Assembly: GCF_044594925.1 (NCBI RefSeq)
Contig: NZ_CP138991.1
Span: 3,286,001 to 3,350,000, forward strand
Source: Maribacter sp044594925
GTDB taxonomy: Bacteria > Bacteroidota > Bacteroidia > Flavobacteriales > Flavobacteriaceae
Reading direction: 5' to 3'
Length of the DNA: 64,000 nt
The translations under genes and the position numbers were made by a program. The notes beneath the pieces were generated by a model. The model was given only the letters and a program-made list of their open reading frames with translations, did not search any database and was not told the DNA's origin. Within the stretch, counting starts at the first letter, position 1, and every line of letters starts with the position of its first letter. This document shows positions 42,290 through 51,402 of this stretch, in pieces.

Positions 42290-43054
42290 ATGAAAATCTT
42301 CAGAAAAATACGGTTTGAACTTTTGGGAGAAAATAAGACTAAACATTATCTGCTGTATGCTGCAGGGGAAATTGTTCTGGTTGTTATCGGAATATTAATC
42401 GCCTTGCAAATTGACAATTGGAACCAGGTCCGAAAAGATGATAATGCCTTAAAGGAGTATTTAGTAAAAATTAAGTCCCATACAAAAGAAGACTTGAAGA
42501 AATTAGAGGAGATAAGCAAAGGAAGAGCACAGATCTCTGGGTATTGCAAACAAGCGCGTAATAGCATTTTAAATAAAACGGAAGATGAAAACCTTGAATT
42601 GTTTATGGCAAGTGGTTACGCTTTTGCAGACTATTATTTTAAACCCAATACGGGGGGATATGAAGCATTGAAAAACTCGGAATATTTTGGAAAAATCAAC
42701 AATACACCTTTGGACTCCCTATTGACTCAGTACCATTATTTATTGGACGCCATTGCTGAAAACGAGAAAAGTTACAATGATTATATGGTGAATCAAGAGT
42801 CCTACATTTCTACTCAGATTGATATATCGTTAGTTTTAGCCAAAACCTTTGTGCCACAGGATGTTTTAAATGGAATGGCAACATCGCCAGTTGAGTTTGA
42901 CGACGCTTTTAGGCAATACACGGGTTCCGCACCCTACCGAAACGTTATTAGCTTGGCCGCCTTTCAATTTGATAGTATGATTTACCAATACAATAAACTA
43001 GGCGTGCTTGGACAAAGCGTCATTGAAGAAATAGATGCAATTACCAATAAGTGA
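42290..43054 (+). CDS. DUF6090 family protein
   Basis: 254 residues from the ATG at 42290, the normal start for the family. The start KIFRKIRFELLGENKTKHYL followed by GEIVLVVIGILIALQIDNWN (a single membrane helix) is diagnostic of DUF6090. The remainder is helical and periplasmic or cytoplasmic. The function is unknown. The open frame extends upstream into the oxidoreductase stop, but those codons look non-coding. Confidence 0.75.
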   Translation: MKIFRKIRFELLGENKTKHYLLYAAGEIVLVVIGILIALQIDNWNQVRKDDNALKEYLVKIKSHTKEDLKKLEEISKGRAQISGYCKQARNSILNKTEDENLELFMASGYAFADYYFKPNTGGYEALKNSEYFGKINNTPLDSLLTQYHYLLDAIAENEKSYNDYMVNQESYISTQIDISLVLAKTFVPQDVLNGMATSPVEFDDAFRQYTGSAPYRNVISLAAFQFDSMIYQYNKLGVLGQSVIEEIDAITNK

Positions 43055-43115
43055 ATGTTTTCTGTACTAATCTCAAAATGTTGCGCATTGTTCCCGAAAA
43101 ACATCAAATGAAATC

Positions 43116-43706
43116 ATGACAAAGAAAAAAACAAAACAAATAACCGAATTTTTTCAGAGAAATATTACAGGTAAAAAAGTAGTATCACTTTTCATAATTA
43201 CCAATGTAGTATATGCATTCATGCTTACTGTTACTATTCCCAAAACAATGGAATTTTCAAATGGAATGAAATTGCTTGATATGCTACCAATGGGATATGA
43301 CTTCAATTATGTCGACCAACTATGCAACACACTCGGAGAAATTGGACGTAAGACTTATTTAAGCAATCAAATACCTGTGGATATGGTTTATCCACTTTTA
43401 TTTGGAATAAGTTATTGCTTAGTACTTGCCTATTTTCTGAACAAACTCGACAAACTAAAAACGGTGTTGGCATATCTCTGTCTTTTGCCTTTATTAGCCG
43501 GAGCGATGGATTACGCCGAAAATATAGGAATCATTGCTATACTCAACAGCTATCCCGAAATAGACCCTAGTACTGTAACAATAACCAGTAGTTTCAGTCT
43601 TCTTAAGAGTACGATCACGACACTCTATTTCGTGATTTTAATACTATCGCTGGTAGCACTAGGAATTAGAACGCTGAGAATAAGTAAAAGTACCAGGTCT
43701 AGTTAA
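43116..43706 (+). CDS. Hypothetical multi-pass membrane protein
   Basis: 196 residues with about four membrane segments: VVSLFIITNVVYAFMLTV (about 22-39), DMVYPLLFGISYCLVLAYFL (about 89-108), VLAYLCLLPLLAGAMDYAE (about 117-135) and TLYFVILILSLVALGI (about 170-185). I do not recognise the family. It is followed at TAATG by a 39-codon ORF. Confidence 0.55.
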   Translation: MTKKKTKQITEFFQRNITGKKVVSLFIITNVVYAFMLTVTIPKTMEFSNGMKLLDMLPMGYDFNYVDQLCNTLGEIGRKTYLSNQIPVDMVYPLLFGISYCLVLAYFLNKLDKLKTVLAYLCLLPLLAGAMDYAENIGIIAILNSYPEIDPSTVTITSSFSLLKSTITTLYFVILILSLVALGIRTLRISKSTRSS

Positions 43707-43825
43707 TGGAATGGGCTGTTAAGAATGATAATCAATTCATTTGGCAAAGGATAGCTATTGAACAACTATTTAGCACCATTGGCAAGAAAAACGAAGAGGT
43801 AAAGACAATGAAATTAGCACTGTAA
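43706..43825 (+). CDS. Possible 39-aa ORF coupled to the preceding gene
   Basis: Its ATG shares one base with the previous stop (TAATG), a classical coupling arrangement. The peptide WAVKNDNQFIWQRIAIEQLF has normal protein composition. It may be the remains of a longer gene. Confidence 0.3.
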   Translation: MEWAVKNDNQFIWQRIAIEQLFSTIGKKNEEVKTMKLAL

Positions 43826-43855
43826 ATAGACGTGTAGTCACCCAATAAACTTATT

Positions 43856-44710
43856 ATGAGTAACGAACCAAAAAACCAGAAAAAAGTCCAGAAAACGATA
43901 CTGTTGTTTTTGGGAATTTTAACCTTGCTAAGTACTATCTGTTATTACGCAATACTCAAGTTGAACCCGACAAGCATCTATGTCGGGGCATTAATGATGA
44001 GCCCTGCATTATCCGCCTTTATTACATTGAAGCTGATGAAAAGACCGATTTCAAGTCTTCCATGGGGTCTGAAAAGTTTGAAAAATTTGCGCCTATCCTA
44101 TTTGATTCCGGTAGCCTATATTATGATTTCCTATGTATTGATTTGGGTTTTCGGTTTCGGAAATGTGCTCAATCAGGAAACTATCACCGAGTGGTCGCAA
44201 GAATTAGGCATGGAAGGTTTCAGTAGTACTCTTGTACTATTGACTATGATCGTTCTCTTATCTGTTGTTGGTGTTGTAAAGAATATCGGTTCTACATTGG
44301 GTGAGGAAATAGGATGGCGCGGATTCTTCGTCTACGAACTTCGGAAACTATTTTCCTTTGGCACTGTTTCTATAATTAGTGGCCTAATTTGGGCGATATG
44401 GCATTGGCCGATTATCTTTTTGATATACAAGGGAAGTGGAAACCTGTTACTACACATTACAGCCTTCACCGTAATGATAGTGGCAATTTCGGTCATTTTG
44501 ACCTACTATACTTTTAAGTCGAATAGCTTGTGGCCTGCGGCCCTATTTCATTCCGTACACAATATATTCATACAGAAGATTTTCACGCCGTTGACGATAA
44601 CAAATGACCGCACTACTTTATGGATAGATGAATACGGACTCATGCTACCGATTATTACAACGCTATTTGCCATCTATTTTTGGCGAAAGGCGAAAGTTGA
44701 GAACCTATAG
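43856..44710 (+). CDS. CPBP family intramembrane metalloprotease
   Basis: 284 residues, about eight hydrophobic helices. The Abi/CAAX protease motifs are present: EEIGWRGFF near residue 150 (paired Glu and Arg), WAIWHWPI near 180 (His) and LFHSVHNIF near 228 (His, Asn). The fold is that of Rce1. Bacterial members act in bacteriocin self-immunity or prenyl protein processing, but no partner is seen here. Confidence 0.82.
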   Translation: MSNEPKNQKKVQKTILLFLGILTLLSTICYYAILKLNPTSIYVGALMMSPALSAFITLKLMKRPISSLPWGLKSLKNLRLSYLIPVAYIMISYVLIWVFGFGNVLNQETITEWSQELGMEGFSSTLVLLTMIVLLSVVGVVKNIGSTLGEEIGWRGFFVYELRKLFSFGTVSIISGLIWAIWHWPIIFLIYKGSGNLLLHITAFTVMIVAISVILTYYTFKSNSLWPAALFHSVHNIFIQKIFTPLTITNDRTTLWIDEYGLMLPIITTLFAIYFWRKAKVENL

Positions 44711-44749
44711 GTTTTAAGACAATAAAATGAAAAAACAAACAACCGTGTT

Positions 44750-45793
44750 ATGGCAAAGAAACAATCAAAACGAATACTCAAAATCATATTAATTATGGCA
44801 AGCATCAGCTCACTATTCTTTGTACCATGGATTTTGCTAAAATTACTGTTAACACCATTACCTGATACGGTTCAGGAACAGGTCAATGATGCTATTGGAT
44901 ACGGTTTGGACGGCATGATTGTTTATGTAGACCAAGCTGGCAAGCCACCTGAGTTTTATGCCGCTGGCTGGCAGGATCAAAAAAATAAGATTCCTGCCAA
45001 CCCAAAAGCTTTATTCCGGATTGCCAGCATTAGCAAGTTGTATGTTGCTGTTGCCGTAGCAAAATTAGTTAATGACAATCAGTTGTCTTTAGACAAAACG
45101 CTCGCTGATTATATTCCGGAATTGGTGGGACGAATTGAAAATGCGGATAAAATTACCTTGAGAATGATGGTGCAACATCGGAGTGGTATTCCGAACTACA
45201 CCGACTCTCCGGGTTTTTGGATAAACGATTATTCAAAAAACACCAAAGAATCGCTCGATTTGGTCCTCGATACTCCTGCCGATTTTAAACCGGATAAAAA
45301 ATACAGGTACTCAAACACCAATTACCTGTTGATTGGCGAAATCTTGGATAAAACATTGGGATATAGTCATCACCAATTTATCAAAAAAGAAATTTTAATG
45401 CCCCTCGGGCTCAACCACACCTACAGTTTGCTAAGTGAAGTGAATTTAGACGATGTAATGAGCGGATATGCCGTGGATTACGACCCAGACCTAAAGCCTA
45501 ATGATTTTGTAAGCCCTGCCGGCTCCATGGTGGCTACAGCGCAAGATGTGGGTATATTCTTGAGGGCGTTGAACGACGGCTCCTTACTTAATGATAAGGA
45601 ACAAGCTATCTATTCATCAATTTATGTATATGAACATACAGGATTATTACCAGGTTACAGCAGTATTGCCAAGTATCACAAGGATATTGATGCTGTCGTT
45701 GTTCAATTTGTAAATACCAGTGGCGGATACTCTTGGAACGTATCAGAAAAAATTAATAATAGAATTGTAAAAATCCTGAAAAAGAGAAAGTAA
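44750..45793 (+). CDS. Serine hydrolase of the beta-lactamase (class C/DD-peptidase) fold
   Basis: 347 residues with an N-terminal membrane anchor (IILIMASISSLFFVPWILL). The catalytic SxxK is RIASISKLYVA near residue 90, the Tyr-x-Asn is RYSNTNYLLIGEIL near 186, and the C-terminal HTGLLPGYSS supplies the HTG-like third motif. The active site would lie outside the cytoplasm. It is more likely an esterase or peptidase than a true beta-lactamase. Confidence 0.82.
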   Translation: MAKKQSKRILKIILIMASISSLFFVPWILLKLLLTPLPDTVQEQVNDAIGYGLDGMIVYVDQAGKPPEFYAAGWQDQKNKIPANPKALFRIASISKLYVAVAVAKLVNDNQLSLDKTLADYIPELVGRIENADKITLRMMVQHRSGIPNYTDSPGFWINDYSKNTKESLDLVLDTPADFKPDKKYRYSNTNYLLIGEILDKTLGYSHHQFIKKEILMPLGLNHTYSLLSEVNLDDVMSGYAVDYDPDLKPNDFVSPAGSMVATAQDVGIFLRALNDGSLLNDKEQAIYSSIYVYEHTGLLPGYSSIAKYHKDIDAVVVQFVNTSGGYSWNVSEKINNRIVKILKKRK

Positions 45794-45824
45794 CCAATAC
45801 CTTAAAATTAAAATCAAATCATTT

Positions 45825-46511
45825 ATGGTCGTAAATACAGAACAAAAACAATTGATTAAAACTGCAAGAATAACTGGAGTGTGGTATTTAATGATGGCTA
45901 TTTCAGGGATTTTAGGGTTAATGGTCTTTCATTCTCAAATATTTGTTTCTGGTAACCCCGAACAAACGCTAACGAATTTGGTAGAATTAGAATCCACCGC
46001 AAGAATTAGGTTGCTCTTAGAGTTTGCTATCGTAATATCTCAAGCACTTACCGCAGTTTGGTTTTTCAAATTGTTTAAAGATAGTTATGAATGGGAAGCT
46101 TGGACTTTAGGTATATGGGGAATGGTGAATGCTTTAGCGATTATGATAAGTGCAATTTCAATCGCCTCTGCAATAGGTGTTGCTAATTCTGACATAAGTG
46201 TTATGGAAGATAAAGTTGTACTTATTGAGGTTTTTCAACATATAATTTCAAATGCTTGGGGTATTGGTGGTCTTTTCTTTGGGCTTTGGCTGTTTCCCAT
46301 GGGTTACATAGTCATCAAATCTAAAAGGATGCCTATCTGGTTAGGAAGAGTTATTGTTTTAGGTGGTATTGGTTATCTAATTAGCACCGTAATCCGTTAC
46401 GCAGGAATTGATTTTAGCTTCAATAGATTTTTTACGCTACCTGCAACCATTGGTGAATTTTGGATAATAGGTTATTTATTAATTTTTGGAATAAGACCTA
46501 GTAATGAGTAA
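45825..46511 (+). CDS. DUF4386 membrane protein
   Basis: 228 residues, six hydrophobic segments. The start KTARITGVWYLMMAISGILG is the diagnostic DUF4386 opening, and the rest (ESTARIRLLLEFAIVISQALTA) agrees. The function is unknown. It begins 31 bp after the serine hydrolase gene on the same strand. Confidence 0.78.
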   Translation: MVVNTEQKQLIKTARITGVWYLMMAISGILGLMVFHSQIFVSGNPEQTLTNLVELESTARIRLLLEFAIVISQALTAVWFFKLFKDSYEWEAWTLGIWGMVNALAIMISAISIASAIGVANSDISVMEDKVVLIEVFQHIISNAWGIGGLFFGLWLFPMGYIVIKSKRMPIWLGRVIVLGGIGYLISTVIRYAGIDFSFNRFFTLPATIGEFWIIGYLLIFGIRPSNE

Positions 46512-46635
46512 AACCAGAACGGCAAACAACAAAGATGTACATAATTAATTACTGTTAGCCTTCCTATTAAAATCTTATCAATAGAAATAAAAAATGAAAC
46601 TCATAACTAATTGCTTCATAAGCAACTAACAATAC

Positions 46636-47553
46636 ATGAATACATTTATTCATCATTACCAATCAAAAAACGAACAGTACATGTTTTTCAAATCAAAAGA
46701 AGGAAAAGAAAAAATCTTATCCCTTTACAACCAGAAGTTAAATGAGCTGAATATTGAATACTCAGAAAAATTGATAGAAACAAAGTTTGGGGTCACTAAT
46801 GTCATCATTACTGGCGACACTAAAAACCCTCCATTAGTACTTATTCACGGCACAGGAGGTTGTGCTCCACAAATTTTGGATTCTTTCCCTAATCTAGTTT
46901 CAAAATATTGTGTTTATGCGATAGATGTACTTGCCCAACCAACTAAAAGTGCAGAGAATAGGTTGGACATGACATCTTTAGATTATGGAAAATGGCTGAT
47001 AGAAGTCGTTATAAAACTAAGGCTGAAAGATGTGACCCTAGTAGGTTTTTCTTTTGGTGGTTTCATTAGTTTAAAAGCACTGGAGTTTAACGAGACACCA
47101 ATTAGAAGGGTTTTCTTAATTGCTCCAGTCTATATTGTAAATGGCAATCCTCTTGTAGGTGTATTCAAAATGTTCCTGCCATTAAAAAAGTTTATCAAAA
47201 CAAATAACCAAAAGCACATTACAAAAGTAATGAACGTACTTTTTTCTGAATATGATGATTTTGCTCTAAGCTATATGTCTACTACGTTTCAACACTGCAA
47301 TATGGATTTCTCACCACTACCAGTAATTTCTAAAAATTCAGGGAAAAACATAAAAACACCCATCACAATTTTCGCCGCTGAAAAAGACATCATGTTTCCG
47401 GGCAAAAAGATGATAAAAAGGGCAACAAAAATATTTTCCTCTTTAGAAAAAACTGTTTTAATGGAAGGTTCTAAACATGTACCAAATGAAAAAGATTTTA
47501 AAGTAATCGAGGACTCGGTATTACTAAGCGAAGGTGGCATTAATAATTTGTAA
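46636..47553 (+). CDS. Alpha/beta hydrolase
   Basis: 305 residues. The oxyanion HG motif is LVLIHGTGG near 70, the nucleophile elbow GFSFGG near 137 (Ser) and the final histidine GSKHVPNE near 281. The acid residue is probably in FAAEKDIMFPG. An N-terminal extension of about 45 residues matches the carboxylesterase-like branch. The substrate is unknown. A plus-strand coding remnant lies after it. Confidence 0.8.
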   Translation: MNTFIHHYQSKNEQYMFFKSKEGKEKILSLYNQKLNELNIEYSEKLIETKFGVTNVIITGDTKNPPLVLIHGTGGCAPQILDSFPNLVSKYCVYAIDVLAQPTKSAENRLDMTSLDYGKWLIEVVIKLRLKDVTLVGFSFGGFISLKALEFNETPIRRVFLIAPVYIVNGNPLVGVFKMFLPLKKFIKTNNQKHITKVMNVLFSEYDDFALSYMSTTFQHCNMDFSPLPVISKNSGKNIKTPITIFAAEKDIMFPGKKMIKRATKIFSSLEKTVLMEGSKHVPNEKDFKVIEDSVLLSEGGINNL

Positions 47554-47639
47554 TGATATTTATTAAAGCAACAAGATAAAAATTACTTTAGAGAAGGAAA
47601 GAAAGGAAGGCACTATTCTTGATAATTGGGGTTGGCAAC

Positions 47640-47760
47640 GAGAGAAAAGTTCGGTAAAAAGGAAATTGGATTATTCGTTATGTCATTCAATATTCAGATA
47701 ATACCGTTCGTATAAAAGATCTTCCAATGATGAGAGAAGTAGAAAAAAATAAAATTCGAA
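47640..47760 (+). pseudogene. Possible coding remnant
   Basis: One frame reads NWIIRYVIQYSDNTVRIKDL and then MMREVEKNKIR with no start codon, so it looks like a piece of a decayed gene. No family is recognised. Confidence 0.25.
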
Positions 47761-47762
47761 CC

Positions 47763-48902
47763 TCAGTTCCATGTTATTGTAACCAAATCTAACGCATCGA
47801 TTTTCCCCTTGAGTTGAGGTTTTCCCAAATCCTGAACGACATAGTCATCATTTAAGTCCAACCGGTCAATTAGGGCTTTTGAAACAAGCAGGTCAACACT
47901 ATATTCATTGCATAGCCCTTGGATTCTAGCCGTGGTATTCAATACATCCCCTGTAAAGAATATCTCCTTTTTCAAAGCTCCGATTTCTCCCGTGGTTACT
48001 TCCCCAAAATGTAATGCCGCTTTAAAGTCTGGGAAAACACCGTACTTTTTTAAGTAGTTATTTTTCTTTTTCAATAAGTCAGACTTCATATCGAAAAAGC
48101 ACCGAACGCAATGGTTCTTGTCGAATCCGGCTTTCAGTTTCCAAGAAATTACGATTTCATCTCCGATATATTGATAGACCTCACCGTGGTTCTTGACAAT
48201 AGCATTGGACAGGTCAAAGTAGTAGGCTTTTAATAACTCGAAATATTTAATATGGCCCAACTGTTCGGCAATGGTTGTGGAAGATTTCATATCGGCGAAC
48301 ATAAAAATACGGGTCTCGGCTACGGGTTTATGGTACTTTCCGGTGAAGAAATTGAGCAGGACATTCTGTCCAAGATTCTCGCTTATTTCTGCATATAATA
48401 AAGATACTAGCAAGTGGAATGAGAGTTGTACCATGGCACTGGCATTTGTTGGGCTAAAAAAGAAGTCCACATACCTTTCCCAAACTCGTCTATCGAATAT
48501 AGAGATATCGAGTTCCATACTGGCCGCTATTTGAAAGCTAACGAAAATCAATAAAAAGAAGAAGGCAGCGTAGATGAGAAACTTTGAGACAATCTTCACT
48601 GCAAAACTTTTCCTCTCGAACAAACGGTTAACAAACACCAATTCTACCAGGCCAACGAGCAAGCCTATCAAAGTAATCAACACTAGTGCAAAAATCACAA
48701 TATCCGGTTCCAGTCTAATCGCTGTGTCTAGCTTATTGTCTTGGTCGCCGACTGCCACGGCTTCTATCCATAGGAACAGAGCACCAAAGACCAGCCAGAT
48801 AATTCCGAAGGGAATGATGCGAGCGATATTTCTTTTGGTAATAGCGGATAGTTTCAAATTAAAAGTTTTGCTTTTAGTATTACAATTTAGGAATTCTTTC
48901 AA
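47763..48902 (-). CDS. Class III adenylate/guanylate cyclase with membrane N-terminus
   Basis: 379 residues. The N-terminal half has about four to six membrane helices (IIPFGIIWLVFGALFLWIEA; FALVLITLIGLLVGLVELVF; FLIYAAFFFLLIFVSFQI). The C-terminal catalytic domain has the first metal Asp in FMFADMKSSTTIAEQ near 202 and the second in YIGDEIVISW near 245. The transition-state region is GDVLNTTARIQ. The catalytic residues are present, so it is probably active. It is the last intact gene of region 2. Confidence 0.82.
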   Translation of the reverse strand: MKEFLNCNTKSKTFNLKLSAITKRNIARIIPFGIIWLVFGALFLWIEAVAVGDQDNKLDTAIRLEPDIVIFALVLITLIGLLVGLVELVFVNRLFERKSFAVKIVSKFLIYAAFFFLLIFVSFQIAASMELDISIFDRRVWERYVDFFFSPTNASAMVQLSFHLLVSLLYAEISENLGQNVLLNFFTGKYHKPVAETRIFMFADMKSSTTIAEQLGHIKYFELLKAYYFDLSNAIVKNHGEVYQYIGDEIVISWKLKAGFDKNHCVRCFFDMKSDLLKKKNNYLKKYGVFPDFKAALHFGEVTTGEIGALKKEIFFTGDVLNTTARIQGLCNEYSVDLLVSKALIDRLDLNDDYVVQDLGKPQLKGKIDALDLVTITWN

Positions 48903-49093
48903 ATAGGAGTGTCGTATTATTTTACTACTGCACTCGAACTGTTTTATGATGGAGCGGGCAGGATACCCAAATCCGATTCAACAGATTATAGCCTACCTAT
49001 TCTGGCGCAGTTCACCTTTGTGGTTTATGCATGAACACAGGGCCTGTAATTCGCTACAATCTTCATGGAAAGGCAAAGATAGAGGAGAACGAA

Positions 49094-49196
49094 ACCTTAC
49101 ATGGCAGGCAGGAGGCCACCGGTTCCCCCGAAGCTTCGGGACGGTATTGTCCATTTGTATTTATAGGGCTTTCAAGAAATTAGAAGCTTTTTATTT
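49094..49196 (+). repeat. Third, decayed copy of the tRNA-Ala 3' end and terminator
   Basis: TGGCAGGCAGGAGGCCACCG, then after an insertion CGGTATTGTCCA, aligns with the tRNA-Ala 3' half. The downstream GGGCTTTCAAGAAATTAGAA aligns with the tRNA terminator at 8281. Inside the T-loop sits an inserted perfect palindrome, CCCGAAGCTTCGGG (49127-49140). It marks an older boundary of insertion at the same tRNA site. Between it and the cyclase gene (48903-49093) I see no gene. Confidence 0.7.
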
Positions 49197-49240
49197 GCGT
49201 GGTCCTAAGAATAGTTTTTCCTTTTTTTATGGGTTAGATT

Positions 49241-50584
49241 TTATTCTTTATTCAACAACTTTTTGCTCAATTCTTCTAAGGAAATCCCTTTGGTTTCCGG
49301 CATAACCGTAATAGCCCAAAATAGTTGTAGCACCATCATAGCACCAAAGAAATAATAAATATACCATACCGCATTTCTTAAAAGTCCTTCGCTCGCATCG
49401 AGAAAAAACGGAGTAATCAAGGTTATAATCGCTGCAAAGACCCAATGAATACTAACGCCCCAAGATTGGCCGTAGGCACGTACACTGTTTGGATATATTT
49501 CTGAAATAAATACCCAAATTACAGCACCTTGTCCAATAGCATGAGCGGCTACAAAAGAACAGATAAATGTGAGGGTAAGGGTAGAGCCCAAATCAAACTG
49601 AAAGCATAGTCCTACCATCACTAAACTTATGATATAGCCGAAAGAACCTATAATAATCAATTGTTTCCTGCCCAATTTGTCCAACAAACGCACCCCAATA
49701 ATAGTAAAGATTAGATTCACAATGCCAATAGCGATAGAGTTGAATAGTGATTCTTTTCCTCCAAGACCCGCTTGCTCCAAAATTTCCGGAGCATAATAAA
49801 GCACAAAGTTTATACCCGATAGTTGATTGAACAGTGCTATAAAAAAACCAAGCCAAATAACTCTGGAGAATTTCTTTTGAAAGAGATTTTCATTTTTATC
49901 GGACTCCACCAAATCCAATTTTATTTCATCCAAGTGCTGTTGTGCAGTTTCTTTTGAATATATGAGTTCTAACACCCTTAGTGCACCTACATCGTCTTTT
50001 TTTTGTAGTGCTAACCATCTAGGACTATTCGGAACTTTAAGGACCATAATTGTATAAATCAATGCGGGTATGGCTTCTACGCCTAGCATCCAACGCCAAT
50101 CGTTAGGACCATCGAAACCTTTGAGCAGCCAATTGGATACAAAGGCAATTAAAATTCCGAAGACTAACCAGAATTGATAGAGACCTCCAAGTTTACCTCT
50201 ATTTTCCTTAGAGGTGATTTCTGAGATATAGATTGGAGCTGCTACAGACGAGATTCCTACACCAACACCGCCAATAAATCTAAAGGCCGAGAAAGCGTAA
50301 GGGTCTTGTGCTAAAGCACAACCAACGGCTGAAACAAAAAAGAGGATACCGATCCAAAACAGCGTTGTTTTACGACCTAGTTTTTTTGTAGGAATACCAC
50401 CGAACAATGATCCAAAAACTGTTCCCCACAATGCCATACTCATGATAAACGTACCATGAAACAACGGAGAGGTCTCCCAGAGTTGTTTTATGGGGTCATT
50501 TGCACCGCTTATTACAACAGTATCAAAACCAAATAAGAAACCGGCTAATGCAACGGTTATGGACCAAACTAGTATTCTATTCAT
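49241..50584 (-). CDS. Sugar porter family MFS transporter
   Basis: 447 residues, 12 hydrophobic helices. The sugar-porter signatures are visible: GGIPTKKLGRKTTL in loop 2-3, RFIGGVGVGISSVAAPIYIS in helix 4, LNQLSGINFVLYYAPEI in helix 7 and PETKG near the C-terminus. It probably imports a monosaccharide by proton symport. It is the first backbone gene to the right of the island remnants. Confidence 0.88.
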   Translation of the reverse strand: MNRILVWSITVALAGFLFGFDTVVISGANDPIKQLWETSPLFHGTFIMSMALWGTVFGSLFGGIPTKKLGRKTTLFWIGILFFVSAVGCALAQDPYAFSAFRFIGGVGVGISSVAAPIYISEITSKENRGKLGGLYQFWLVFGILIAFVSNWLLKGFDGPNDWRWMLGVEAIPALIYTIMVLKVPNSPRWLALQKKDDVGALRVLELIYSKETAQQHLDEIKLDLVESDKNENLFQKKFSRVIWLGFFIALFNQLSGINFVLYYAPEILEQAGLGGKESLFNSIAIGIVNLIFTIIGVRLLDKLGRKQLIIIGSFGYIISLVMVGLCFQFDLGSTLTLTFICSFVAAHAIGQGAVIWVFISEIYPNSVRAYGQSWGVSIHWVFAAIITLITPFFLDASEGLLRNAVWYIYYFFGAMMVLQLFWAITVMPETKGISLEELSKKLLNKE

Positions 50585-50686
50585 AAAAATAGTTTAACAA
50601 CTTCTAAATATAACAAAACAAAACTTTAACATACCCCATAATTTAGATGAGTATCTTTGTAGAGCACATCAAAGGAAAAATACGAT

Positions 50687-51400
50687 ATGGAAAATATGAA
50701 AGGAAAAGTGGCTTATATAACAGGTGGTTCCAAGGGTATTGGATTAGGGGTCGCAGCCGCACTTCTAAGTCAAGGTATGAAAGTCGCTATAAGCGGAAGG
50801 GGCACCAAGAGTTTGGACAATGCCAAAAACGTTTTAGGTGGTTCAGATGAAGTGCTTTGTATTTCATCGGACGTAACTAATTTCGATGATGAAAAAAACG
50901 CTGTTACTCAGATTTTGGAAAAGTGGGGAGCATTGGATGTTGTTTTGGCCAATGCGGGTGTAGGTCATTTTGCACCTGTTGACGAGCTTTCCCTATCCGA
51001 TTGGAACACCATGGTCAACACCAACCTAACCGGTGCATTTTATACGCTAAAGGCAGCTATGGAGGGCTTAAAAGCATCAAAAGGATATTATATCACACTA
51101 GCTAGTTTGGCGGGCACCAATTTCTTTGCTTCAGGTGCAGGTTATAATGCCACTAAATTTGGAGTGGTTGGTTTTACACAAGCTGTAATGTTAGATCTTA
51201 GGAAGCACGGCATAAAAGTTTCTACCATTATGCCAGGTTCTGTTGCTACACATTTTAATGGGAATGAACCAAATGAAAAAGATGCTTGGAAGATTCAACC
51301 TGAGGATATCGGTGAGCTTGTAATCGATTTATTAAAAATGAACCCTAGGACTTTACCAAGTAAGATAGAAGTTAGGCCCACAAGACCAGATTTAAAATAG
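50687..51400 (+). CDS. Short-chain dehydrogenase/reductase
   Basis: 237 residues of the classical SDR family. The cofactor motif TGGSKGIGLG lies at residues 13-22 and NAGVG near 89-93. The catalytic serine is in LASLAG near 138, and the tyrosine and lysine are in GYNATKFG near 151-158. The preference for NAD or NADP is not obvious; the substrate is unknown. It converges on the addB stop with a 2-bp gap. A second ATG at 50696 is possible. Confidence 0.85.
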   Translation: MENMKGKVAYITGGSKGIGLGVAAALLSQGMKVAISGRGTKSLDNAKNVLGGSDEVLCISSDVTNFDDEKNAVTQILEKWGALDVVLANAGVGHFAPVDELSLSDWNTMVNTNLTGAFYTLKAAMEGLKASKGYYITLASLAGTNFFASGAGYNATKFGVVGFTQAVMLDLRKHGIKVSTIMPGSVATHFNGNEPNEKDAWKIQPEDIGELVIDLLKMNPRTLPSKIEVRPTRPDLK

Positions 51401-51402
51401 TA

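Noticed and set aside
48946..49305. 119-codon plus-strand ORF near the third tRNA remnant
   Set aside because: It crosses the tRNA-derived repeat and terminator-like sequence and runs into the sugar transporter gene; no protein features are seen.
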